Shown here in pieces: positions 6,986-13,583 of a stretch of DNA of 23,960 nucleotides (within the stretch, counting starts at the first letter, position 1; every line of letters begins with the position of its first letter). The notes under the pieces were generated by a model, which saw only the letters and a program-made list of their open reading frames with translations, searched no databases and was not told the origin of the DNA. A program made the translations under genes and the position numbers. Origin of the DNA: Bdellovibrionaceae bacterium UBA1609 (GTDB taxonomy: Bacteria > Bdellovibrionota > Bdellovibrionia > Bdellovibrionales > UBA1609); the NCBI GenBank assembly GCA_002321895.1, contig DCMZ01000009.1, forward strand, positions 38,553 to 62,512, given 5' to 3'.

Positions 6986-9359
6986 AGCTTGTAGCCTTTG
7001 ATTGACGGTGAACCTGGGCGAGAGCTTTTATAACCTCAGGCTCAGGTAGTTTAAGAAGATCAGATACTTTTTCAATTTTACTAAAATCATCACTTAAGGT
7101 TGTAGTTCTAAAATACTCCTCTGGGCTCAACCGAAGGTACCCCTCAATGGCCCCCTGGGGCTCGGAGAGAACAAAGCTTGAGTACTCGCCTTTTTTGGTT
7201 TTTATGCTCTTTAACTTTTCTAATGTCCTGGCATCTATATTGAGTTTTGCCTGAAGGCTTTCATCTATGGTTTCGTTTAACTCAAACAAGAACTTATAGT
7301 CCGTGTGCTTTGCAAGAAAATGATCACCCTTGTACTCAATGCCTGTCAGATCTTGTGAGGCAATCAGAACACCGCCGTTTAGCTTTCGAAGATTGCGGGA
7401 TAGAAACTCAAACTGTCTGTGGAATATGGAAATAAAAAATGCCACTTCATCAACTATGAACATTACACGCTCATCATGTTGTTTTTTGTGTAAGCATGAG
7501 TGGAACTCAAGCATTACCGCACCAAGCACAGATTTTGTTAATTCAGCATTTGAGGCTGAATGGAGATCCTTAAAATTAAAATATGTAATATTACCGCGGT
7601 CGTCGAACTTCTCATTAGTATTTACCAACCTGTCTTGCTCACGCTTTTCGTCCCCGGTGGGACCAAATAGATTTCTATAAACGCCTGAAGAAGACCATCT
7701 TTTAAACGCGTCTTTTCTAGGGAGCTCACCGGCAGATATGAATTGAGACAACGATGGGCTATCAGAATTATATCCAAGGACTGCAGACTCTATCTTTGCT
7801 CTCTCTTCAAGGGATAACCGCTCTTCTCCTTCTTCGAGAATCAGCGACTCAAGAAAGCCTGCCACGAGCAAACAGGTATCCTCTGACCGGTCATAATTTA
7901 GGATATTAAGTGGATTAATGTTCGAGACTTCCCCAAGCCCTACACTTATCTCGCGCCCTCCAATTTGCCTTACAAGTCGTGAGTGTGAGCCCTTTACATC
8001 GACCAATATAATTCGCATGCTCTCGTCGTGAGAGAGGGCATGGATAAGGGAGTTGAGCATAGAGCTCTTCCCGCTACCGGACTTGCCTAAAATTAGCCCT
8101 GAGAAGTGATCATAATCGCTTGAGAAAGGGCTAAATAGATGAACAGAGTGGTTTTTTCTATGAATCGCGAATTCATGGGGACTCGCCTCACCTACGCACT
8201 TTGTTTCATTTGCAATCAGCGGCAAGAATCCCGGAAGGCTGTCCTCTATTTCAACTAATGGCCTATGAAACGCTCCCATAGGAGAGATGGATTCCCTGGA
8301 TCTGTTTTCTCCAACTAACTGCGGGTTAAACTGACCAAGAGGTTTAAGCGCGCGCTTTACGGATTCAATTTCATTTGGCGCGCACTCAATGTGACATTCT
8401 ACATAAAAGAGGCTTTTGCCTTTAAGCTCAATCTCAGTCTCGGTGTTCTCTGCGTGCAGGTATTTAATAGCACTTGATTTGTCTTTTCCGTCGGCTTGAG
8501 ATTTCTTTTGCCTCAACGTTCTTTTTACTGAGTCCATCTGGCTAATACTTCTGATTCTAGTGTGAAACCTTACCGGCACGGCAGCTTGGGACATAACCTG
8601 AGAGAGTGTTTTAAAGTCAAAGGCTCTTGGGGAAAGTGATTCGAGCTTTAAAAGCGAAAGCTCTCGGATTTTTGGCTCAACTCTTGGGACAAAGCTCTCC
8701 TTAACCCCAAGGCCATCAAATAGGGAGTTTAAATCAAGTTTTTCAAACTCTACCCTCGCATCATGAATTGCACTTTTAAATTTAAACGGATTAGTTGGCT
8801 TTATTGATCTCGTCAGGCACACAGTCAGCTCAGACTTAATAGAGCCGATTTCTCTTATTTGATGGTGCCTGGCGTGCCCACGAGTTCCATCAAGATCTGA
8901 TCTCACTGATTGTGAAAGTAATAAATCAAACCCCTGCGGGATGCGACTGATCAAGCTATCGAGTATCGAATGGGCATTGTCCTCGCCATCTCTTTCCTCA
9001 TCTATTCCCTGTAGTCGAAAGCTCAGCCCCATGACCCCTGAATTTGATACCCAAGCAAGGTTTTCTCCAATTTGTACTTCATCAATTACTTCAAACTCTC
9101 GCACCCTATCCCCTACTGTTAGATTTAAAATTAGCGAATATAGATAATCTCTAATTATTCCACGTCTTTGTTTAAACCGAAGCTTTATCAACGACAGTGC
9201 GGCCACCGTTACTACAATTAATGGGACTAGCGAGAAAGCACCATCGAGGCTCAAAAATAAAATGTTATAGAGTATTATGAGTCCAATGATGTCGTACTCG
9301 TTGATGCCGATCTTGGAGTTCTTCTCGTTTAAAGTGTAGCTTGGCTTAATTAGGATCAT
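6975..9359 (-). CDS. VirB4/TraC-family ATPase with VirB3/TraL-like N-terminal extension
   Basis: This 794-aa ATPase energises pilus assembly and substrate transfer. Walker A (LILGKSGSGKSS, about 422-433) and Walker B (FIVDEV, about 634-639) are clear. A VirB4-like central region precedes them (about 85-400), and INPLNIL at 481-487 and ASQDLTGIE near 667 fit the family. The first 75 residues differ from a plain VirB4: a short polar start (KPSYTLNEKNSKIGINEYD), two adjacent hydrophobic helices (24-58), then RFKQRRGIIRDYLY. That is the layout of VirB3/TraL, which some systems carry fused to VirB4, and no separate virB3 gene is present. The catalytic identity is firm; the fusion is a strong inference. 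Confidence 0.93.
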   Translation of the reverse strand: MILIKPSYTLNEKNSKIGINEYDIIGLIILYNILFLSLDGAFSLVPLIVVTVAALSLIKLRFKQRRGIIRDYLYSLILNLTVGDRVREFEVIDEVQIGENLAWVSNSGVMGLSFRLQGIDEERDGEDNAHSILDSLISRIPQGFDLLLSQSVRSDLDGTRGHARHHQIREIGSIKSELTVCLTRSIKPTNPFKFKSAIHDARVEFEKLDLNSLFDGLGVKESFVPRVEPKIRELSLLKLESLSPRAFDFKTLSQVMSQAAVPVRFHTRIRSISQMDSVKRTLRQKKSQADGKDKSSAIKYLHAENTETEIELKGKSLFYVECHIECAPNEIESVKRALKPLGQFNPQLVGENRSRESISPMGAFHRPLVEIEDSLPGFLPLIANETKCVGEASPHEFAIHRKNHSVHLFSPFSSDYDHFSGLILGKSGSGKSSMLNSLIHALSHDESMRIILVDVKGSHSRLVRQIGGREISVGLGEVSNINPLNILNYDRSEDTCLLVAGFLESLILEEGEERLSLEERAKIESAVLGYNSDSPSLSQFISAGELPRKDAFKRWSSSGVYRNLFGPTGDEKREQDRLVNTNEKFDDRGNITYFNFKDLHSASNAELTKSVLGAVMLEFHSCLHKKQHDERVMFIVDEVAFFISIFHRQFEFLSRNLRKLNGGVLIASQDLTGIEYKGDHFLAKHTDYKFLFELNETIDESLQAKLNIDARTLEKLKSIKTKKGEYSSFVLSEPQGAIEGYLRLSPEEYFRTTTLSDDFSKIEKVSDLLKLPEPEVIKALAQVHRQSKATSYVG

Positions 9360-9366
9360 TTGCTAC

Positions 9367-9657
9367 CTAGCCCGCGAGCCTAAAGCAGATTTCAAGCAAA
9401 AACGGCATAGTTACAAAAAGTATTGCACCGACTATGGTGGAAACAAGTCGTCCCATTCCTGCGTGAATACTTACGATAAAGTACCCGCAGCCTAGGATGC
9501 CCGAGATAACAAATAGCTTTTTTAACAGCGCATTTGATCCCTGCTCGATATTATCAAACACAGCCTCTACTTCACCGAAGTCCTGACCCCACACTGCGTG
9601 TGTTATTAACATTGTTCCTAGAAATATCCCTATTTTTAGCCAACTCGTCTGTTTCAT
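9367..9657 (-). CDS. VirB2/TrbC-like pilin subunit precursor
   Basis: The 96-aa precursor has a signal peptide (MKQTSWLKIGIFLGTMLITHAVWG, about 1-24). A short polar segment (QDFGEVEAVFDNIEQGSN) follows, then two hydrophobic helices (about 47-67 and 72-93) joined by a tight Gly/Arg turn (GMGRLV). This is the standard layout of VirB2/TrbC pilins, which pack as a two-helix hairpin in the pilus wall. The gene lies directly before the VirB4 ATPase gene and overlaps the preceding lipoprotein gene by ATGA. No processing site for cyclisation can be read from the sequence. Confidence 0.7.
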   Translation of the reverse strand: MKQTSWLKIGIFLGTMLITHAVWGQDFGEVEAVFDNIEQGSNALLKKLFVISGILGCGYFIVSIHAGMGRLVSTIVGAILFVTMPFLLEICFRLAG

Positions 9658-10163
9658 TTTTCCTCTCCCTTTACTCTTGGTGGTATGATTTTAAATCTCT
9701 TTCCTATTGATACGGACTTCTCACCGTCTTCGTTTCTTACTATTTCCTCTTCATATACAAACCACTTGCCCGGAATAATTTTGTCTCTAAATTCCTTGGG
9801 CGGTGGGCGTTCAAAGAAACTATTTGTACCGTGCTGGACCGTGCCCTCGGGCACATCTTTTAGGTTTTGATTTTGAATTTCTGTAATTAGCGTTTGAAGC
9901 TCGCCGTTTTTCTTCTTCAACAGAGCGACTTCATCCGCATCGTCGTGCATGGAGTTTGAAATAATCGCAGCGGCAGTTCCGCATAGCCCAGCCCAAAGGG
10001 CTGCGTGGGCAGAGCTGTTTTCCCCCGCCGGTGCGGAGCTTGAACCAATAAGCGCGCAAGCAACTGCTGAATATCCTATTGTTTCAAGTGTTTTTCCTTG
10101 TCGCGATGTCGTGCAACCAACCGACAGGAGAAGAACGGAAGTTAGACAGATTAGCCTGATCAT
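9654..10163 (-). CDS. T4SS outer-membrane lipoprotein (VirB7/TraV-like position)
   Basis: The 169-aa protein has a lipoprotein signal (MIRLICLTSVLLLSVGC) with lipidated Cys17. A small-residue-rich segment (about 30-68, with ACALIGSSSAPAG and LWAGLCGTAAAIIS) resembles glycine-zipper membrane segments. A coiled coil (74-97) and a charged C-terminal domain with a WFVYEEE strand follow. It sits just upstream of the pilin and VirB4 genes. VirB7/TraV lipoproteins anchor the core complex in the outer membrane, and this is the best candidate in the operon. It is much longer than VirB7 and close to TraV in size. The signal and lipobox can be seen directly; the specific role is inferred. Confidence 0.6.
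   Translation of the reverse strand: MIRLICLTSVLLLSVGCTTSRQGKTLETIGYSAVACALIGSSSAPAGENSSAHAALWAGLCGTAAAIISNSMHDDADEVALLKKKNGELQTLITEIQNQNLKDVPEGTVQHGTNSFFERPPPKEFRDKIIPGKWFVYEEEIVRNEDGEKSVSIGKRFKIIPPRVKGEEK
10126..10150 (+). repeat. Short TAGACAG repeat remnant at the start of the VirB7-like lipoprotein gene
   Basis: GTTAGACAGATTAG at 10141-10154 matches the right end of the copy at 3862-3876 (CTAGACAGATTAG). It lies under codons 4-7 of a signal peptide, as in two other operon genes. The left part is not clearly preserved, so this could be chance. Confidence 0.3.
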
Positions 10164-11266
10164 CCCTCACCTCCAAAGCACCCCTCGCTTGCCACATCAC
10201 TGAGCCGAATGCACACTCGTCCACGCTCTCCAACTGGTCCCTTGGTGCCCGCTTCGCCCATGAGTCCCTCAGGAGCTCTTTGCCCCTCACCCACATTACA
10301 TAAACAAGATGTCGGACAATGGCCCGGAGGCCCGCCTCTCTGACCTAAGCCTCCAAGGCCGGGGGCTGAGGGCGCGCCGCCCTCTCCAGGCGCAGCTGTT
10401 ACATTTAAATTGAAGTCTTTTGGATTTTTAATATTTACTTCCACCAGTCCGGCATCACCGCCCGGTAGTCCATCGTTTGCAGGGAATCCTTTTTTTCCTA
10501 GAAGTCGCCCCGGCTGACCACTTCTTGGCTTAATTACGCAAACAGGAGAAATGGAATTACATTCATGGCCATTGCAGCGCTCTTCTTCTATTCCATCTCT
10601 TCCACCGCTGGCTCTTGGGTGAGTGAATGGATTTCGCTGTGGCCTGATACCTCGCCCGCCCTCTTGTCCGCTAGCTTCGATTTTAAGATCTCCACTCGCG
10701 TATTTGGCATCGATTGTGACCTGAGGCCCATGTGTGCCGGGACTTCCCGCACTAGCTTTTGATTTAAAGCTTAGTATTTTGGAGTTTAAGGACACAATTT
10801 CAAGAACACTTATATTAAACGCAAGGCCTCTAAGTTCAATTTCTTGATCAATTAAAAAAAGACGGCCGCCGTGGAAGCTAAAGCCCCGGGCTTCATCTTT
10901 AATATATAGATGTCTTGTCTCGGGGGTTATTACAGTGTCTTTTTTAATGTCAAAGACAAACTCCCGGCCCTCAATCTCAGCTCGCACTTGCCCTTGAGGG
11001 AGTTTTAACTTTCCATCTACGAGGTCTGATATCTGCCCATTCCCAAACGGCTCATCGTTTATATATAAGTGATACTGAGCCGAGGGGCTTTCACCAGATA
11101 GATCAAGGAAGTAAGTATCCGGCTCCTCTTCCCAGCTTAGGCCTTCAACAGACTGGGTATATAAGGGCTGCGGCCCCGCTTCCTTTTTGAAGCGGAGCTC
11201 ATCGCAGGCCGCCGTTAGGCAGAAAAGCGTAGCAAGCGAAGCGAGGCGAGCTAGACAGCTTTTCAC
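10160..11266 (-). CDS. Glycine-rich, collagen-like surface lipoprotein
   Basis: The 368-aa lipoprotein starts at a GTG within GTGA, overlapping the upstream stop. Lipobox LTAAC gives lipidated Cys21. Residues 50-170 form a beta-rich region (SAQYHLYINDEPFG, LYIKDEARGFSFHGGRLFLI). Residues 172-356 are rich in Gly and Pro with many G-x-y stretches (GLPGGDAG, GAPSAPGLGGLGQRGGPPG, GEAGTKGPVGERG), though not in strict collagen register, and hold eight cysteines in the region (231, 236, 243, 317, 321, 323, 352, 363). It is probably a surface-exposed, disulphide-braced stalk or adhesin. Its place at the head of the T4SS operon suggests a role in mating contact or as an accessory outer-membrane part. 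The first 15 codons are made of a dispersed-repeat copy. Confidence 0.7.
   Translation of the reverse strand: MKSCLARLASLATLFCLTAACDELRFKKEAGPQPLYTQSVEGLSWEEEPDTYFLDLSGESPSAQYHLYINDEPFGNGQISDLVDGKLKLPQGQVRAEIEGREFVFDIKKDTVITPETRHLYIKDEARGFSFHGGRLFLIDQEIELRGLAFNISVLEIVSLNSKILSFKSKASAGSPGTHGPQVTIDAKYASGDLKIEASGQEGGRGIRPQRNPFTHPRASGGRDGIEEERCNGHECNSISPVCVIKPRSGQPGRLLGKKGFPANDGLPGGDAGLVEVNIKNPKDFNLNVTAAPGEGGAPSAPGLGGLGQRGGPPGHCPTSCLCNVGEGQRAPEGLMGEAGTKGPVGERGRVCIRLSDVASEGCFGGEG
11221..11264 (+). repeat. Dispersed TAGACAG-core repeat, copy encoding a signal peptide
   Basis: This 44-bp unit runs from AGAAAAGCGTAGC to CTAGACAGCTTTTC with complementary ends (GAAAAGC / GCTTTTC). It aligns without gaps to 11867-11910, 36 of 44 identical by eye count, most differences being transitions. 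Read on the minus strand it encodes KSCLARLASLATLFC, the n- and h-regions of the lipoprotein signal peptide. Confidence 0.8.
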
Positions 11267-11496
11267 TGACGGGCTCCATCAAGTTCACTTGAGTCGAAAT
11301 CGCCAGCGATTGCCACATTGCCGCTCATGATAGTTTCCTCAGCCATAAGGTTAAGAAGTTTCTCTGTGGGAATTGAGATCATGCGTTTATTGTCGTCGAT
11401 CTTAATGTTTACCCTGGTTTTTGATTTCGATAGTCCTAAGTTGTAATCGTTTACAAACTCATACTTGGATGGTTGTTTCTGGTTAGGTTTACTCAT
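11263..11496 (-). CDS. Small hypothetical protein near the head of the conjugation operon
   Basis: This 77-aa, hydrophilic protein is not recognised. It has a strong Shine-Dalgarno (AAAAGGAGAAAGAC) before its ATG, a 4-nt GTGA overlap with the lipoprotein gene, and an ATGA overlap with the small ORF upstream. The middle contains a beta-like segment (TRVNIKIDDNKRMISIP, about 28-44) followed by a helix (TEKLLNLMAEETIM). No signal peptide or membrane helix is seen, so it is probably cytoplasmic. A regulatory role or a chaperone for the secreted products downstream would both fit the position; neither has direct support. Confidence 0.7.
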   Translation of the reverse strand: MSKPNQKQPSKYEFVNDYNLGLSKSKTRVNIKIDDNKRMISIPTEKLLNLMAEETIMSGNVAIAGDFDSSELDGARQ

Positions 11497-11618
11497 TTTG
11501 TCTTTCTCCTTTTTTTCTTAAAATCCACTTTTACAACGTTCGATTTTTTCTCAGGCTGGTCGTCATCAAGGGTATCGAGGCCGTAGAAGTTGATTCTTTG
11601 TTTGTTTTTGTTTTTCAA
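11493..11618 (-). CDS. 41-aa basic leader ORF of the conjugation operon
   Basis: A reading frame of 41 codons starts at TTG (11618) and ends in TGA overlapping the next ATG as ATGA. Its product is highly charged: a basic start (KNKNKQR), a short core INFYGLDTLDDDQPEKKS, a strand-like NVVKVDF and a basic tail KKKRRKTK. There is no ATG or GTG in the open frame, so TTG is the only plausible start. A purine-rich AAAGGGAAAAGA stands just before it. The stop-start coupling and the composition argue that it is translated. The role is unknown. It may instead be only a translational leader for the downstream gene. Confidence 0.45.
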   Translation of the reverse strand: MKNKNKQRINFYGLDTLDDDQPEKKSNVVKVDFKKKRRKTK

Positions 11619-11928
11619 AAGTCTTTTCCCTTTGCTGCTGTTGAAGGAGAACTTAGACCCCGGATTTAAGGATTTTTAGGATTTCAGTGATTTTTCTTAC
11701 GCCCGATTCTTGATCCCGGCAGGGTTACCAGGGTGTGAATAAAGTACATTTATCGCGCCGCGCACTGCTCTGAACAAAGTAAAATTACTCGTATTCCGGC
11801 AATCTTAGTTGAGACATGTGTGAATTCATTGGAAAAATTACCCCGCAGAAGTAGTTATTTGCAAAAAGAAAAACGCAATAAGCCAAGCGAGATGAGCCAG
11901 ACAGCTTTTCTCTATTCTTAGGTGGGGT
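11619..11928. promoter_or_regulatory. Divergent control region between the conjugation operon and the HTH regulator
   Basis: These 310 nt separate two divergent operons and hold no further gene. On the minus strand TTGTTC, a 17-nt spacer and GATAAA (ending near 11749) form a weak sigma-70-like promoter for the conjugation genes. The repeat copy at 11867-11910 ends 18 nt before the regulator ATG. No clear operator for the HTH protein can be picked out by eye. Confidence 0.4.
11867..11910 (+). repeat. Dispersed TAGACAG-type repeat copy upstream of the HTH gene
   Basis: The copy is 44 bp, gap-free against 11221-11264, with complementary ends (AGAAAAAC / GCTTTTCT). Its core is changed to CCAGACAG. 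It lies in the leader of the HTH regulator gene, so its hairpin could affect that transcript. Confidence 0.75.
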
Positions 11929-12315
11929 ATGGAGCTGTACGATCAGTTGAAGATGTTGATTAGCCTTGAGAAGAGGAAAGTTACGGATATTAGCCGTAAT
12001 ACTGATGTCTCTTATTCGTCCATTAATTCCTTTTTGTCCGGAAACTCGGACATCGTAAGCTCTGCACTTGTCAGAGTTTTAGATGAGCTGGACATTGATT
12101 TGAAGGGCATTATCGATAAAAGAATCGATCAGAAGAGAAATAACGAATGTCACGATGAGGAATTGGGTCGGATGATGGCGACGATCTATGAAGGAGTCAG
12201 CCCTGTGAAGAAGAAGATTATATTGAAATTATTTTTAGAGTACGCAGATGTTCTGGGCGAGGGGGTAAAGTTCCGGAACAAGGAGTACTTAAAGCAGAAT
12301 ATTACATCATTATAG
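11929..12315 (+). CDS. XRE-like HTH transcriptional regulator
   Basis: The 128-aa protein has an N-terminal helix-turn-helix of Cro/CI type: TDISRNTDVSYSSINSFLSG (about 19-38), then a helix with ALVRVLDELDIDL (46-58). The C-terminal half (80-128, GVSPVKKKIILKLFLEYADV) is helical and probably dimerises. It is divergent from the conjugation operon and first in a three-gene plus-strand unit, so it is a natural candidate for controlling transfer genes, itself, or both. The start has an AGGTGGGG Shine-Dalgarno. The next gene begins 10 nt downstream. The fold is clear; the target is inferred from position. Confidence 0.78.
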   Translation: MELYDQLKMLISLEKRKVTDISRNTDVSYSSINSFLSGNSDIVSSALVRVLDELDIDLKGIIDKRIDQKRNNECHDEELGRMMATIYEGVSPVKKKIILKLFLEYADVLGEGVKFRNKEYLKQNITSL

Positions 12316-12325
12316 AGGGGGAATA

Positions 12326-12874
12326 ATGGAGTTAACATCAGGGAACAATAACGTCTCTGAGCTTCAAGGCCAGCGGATCACGGATATTGATTACGCTGAA
12401 GCTAAAGAGAAGTGGCTAACCGATTTGGATTGGCGCTTAATACATACAGCAATGACCCATAGCGATTTCAATGGATCTCCTATCTGGTTAGCGAAAAAAC
12501 TTAATCAGGCATTGGATAAGGTCACCGAAGCACTATATGGACTGATTTCACTTGGAATAGTTGAAATAAAAGACAGTAAGTTTCAGAGAACTGTAGATCA
12601 TTATTTTCTAACCAGTGAAGAGTTTGGTGAAGATCGCATTATTGCAGCCTATAAAGACCTGACACTTCAACACCTATCTAAATTGACGACAGGTTCTCAA
12701 CGTGGAACTTCCTTTTACACGCTCGCGACCACTAATGAGTCTGTCACAAAATGCAAATCTAAAATTCGCGATGCTGTTAGAGAACTTGTGGAAGAGTCAA
12801 AAAATACTAAAGATGAAAACTTTTATACTTTATCAATCTCAATAAACCATGTTGAATCCGGAAAGGAGGGATAA
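12326..12874 (+). CDS. DUF4423/TIGR02147-family protein
   Basis: This 182-aa protein resembles the C-terminal domain of the TIGR02147 regulators, a family expanded in Bdellovibrio and Fibrobacter. Diagnostic features are a DWRLIHTAMTH start to the domain, IWLAKKLN, ALYGLISLGIVEI (a winged-helix-like region, about 50-85), a LTLQHLSKL helix, the RGTSFYTLAT segment, and a final strand FYTLSISIN. Full TIGR02147 proteins carry an N-terminal HTH in the same chain. Here that role may be supplied by the separate HTH protein just upstream, so the pair could be a split version. It begins 10 nt after the HTH stop with GAGGGGG as Shine-Dalgarno. It is probably cytoplasmic and regulatory. Confidence 0.7.
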   Translation: MELTSGNNNVSELQGQRITDIDYAEAKEKWLTDLDWRLIHTAMTHSDFNGSPIWLAKKLNQALDKVTEALYGLISLGIVEIKDSKFQRTVDHYFLTSEEFGEDRIIAAYKDLTLQHLSKLTTGSQRGTSFYTLATTNESVTKCKSKIRDAVRELVEESKNTKDENFYTLSISINHVESGKEG

Positions 12875-12875
12875 A

Positions 12876-13145
12876 ATGAAAAGATTGATTTTAATAACGC
12901 TTATTACGTCATTCCCTCTCATTGGATTGGCGTCCCGCGGTGGTGGTGATGGATCAGGTACTGGATATTGGGTCGAACTACCTGATGACACTAGGCTTGA
13001 TATTACTCAAGACCAACTTACTATTCTTGAAGAGCTTCAAGAAGTTCAGGCTGAGGGGCAGATCATTCTGAATAAAACCGAGTGTGTCGGTGCGATCATG
13101 CTAAAAGACCATCGGTTGATTGATACTCATTGTATTGTGGAATAA
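12876..13145 (+). CDS. Small secreted protein of the regulatory operon
   Basis: The 89-aa protein has a signal peptide (MKRLILITLITSFPLIGLAS, cleavage near residue 19). The mature part is acidic and begins RGGGDGSGTGYWVELPDD. It then has a helix (TILEELQEVQAEGQ) and two cysteines (68 and 86) that could form a disulphide. A strong Shine-Dalgarno (GGAAAGGAGGG) stands before the ATG at 12876, which is 1 nt past the stop of the DUF4423 gene. An upstream in-frame ATG at 12849 would run through that gene and break the signal peptide, so it is rejected. The family is not recognised. In other Bdellovibrio loci TIGR02147 genes stand beside genes for small exported proteins. Confidence 0.7.
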   Translation: MKRLILITLITSFPLIGLASRGGGDGSGTGYWVELPDDTRLDITQDQLTILEELQEVQAEGQIILNKTECVGAIMLKDHRLIDTHCIVE

Positions 13146-13160
13146 ATTTTATGTCGAATC

Positions 13161-13192
13161 AGCCTCGCTAGCATCTAGTGGGGCTTTTTTTA
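13161..13192 (+). terminator. Rho-independent terminator of the regulatory trio
   Basis: A GC-containing stem (AGCCTCGCTAG paired with CTAGTGGGGCT, minor mismatches) is followed by seven T residues. It ends the plus-strand unit and separates it from the convergent gene starting at its stop 13205. Confidence 0.8.
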
Positions 13193-13204
13193 TAACAGAG
13201 CCTT

Positions 13205-13579
13205 CTATAATACCGACACATTGTCTGAAAGAAGTGTGATATAGACATGGGTGTGCTTACCGTTTTCTGGGATACTCACTGACTCCTGCCATACGCTTGA
13301 ATAAGGGCTCTCTTTGCAATCCCCGGACCTTGCATACACATTGATTACATTTACCTCACCGTCAGCAACTTTTGATTGGGTCACAAATTTGCGAACGCTC
13401 AGGTCATTCTTGTTCGGATCACATTTAATCGATTGAATTGTGACATTATCTTTTGAGTTAGGATAAACCTCTAAATACACAAATCGAGATTTTTCTGTCG
13501 CTGGAGCTGGAGCATTGGTTTTTTTCGAAAATGCCAAAAGCCCACTGAAGCTCACTAAAAAAATTATTAAATATTTCAT
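13205..13579 (-). CDS. Hypothetical secreted protein, last gene of the parA operon
   Basis: This 124-aa protein has a signal peptide (MKYLIIFLVSFSGLLAFS, about 1-18), a Pro/Ala-rich start to the mature chain (TNAPAPATEKS), and a beta-rich body with two cysteines (53 and 88) that may pair. There is no membrane helix after the signal. The ATG lies 4 nt after the stop of the wHTH gene with GGGGTGA as Shine-Dalgarno, so it belongs to the parA transcript, an odd place for an exported protein. It is not recognised. It could act in surface exclusion or be unrelated cargo; nothing in the sequence decides this. Confidence 0.65.
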   Translation of the reverse strand: MKYLIIFLVSFSGLLAFSKKTNAPAPATEKSRFVYLEVYPNSKDNVTIQSIKCDPNKNDLSVRKFVTQSKVADGEVNVINVYARSGDCKESPYSSVWQESVSIPENGKHTHVYITLLSDNVSVL

Positions 13580-13583
13580 TTAT

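Noticed and set aside
10160..11266. True collagen-like triple-helix protein
   Set aside because: The G-x-y pattern is interrupted and not in register for long enough. Glycine-rich, collagen-like is the most the sequence supports.
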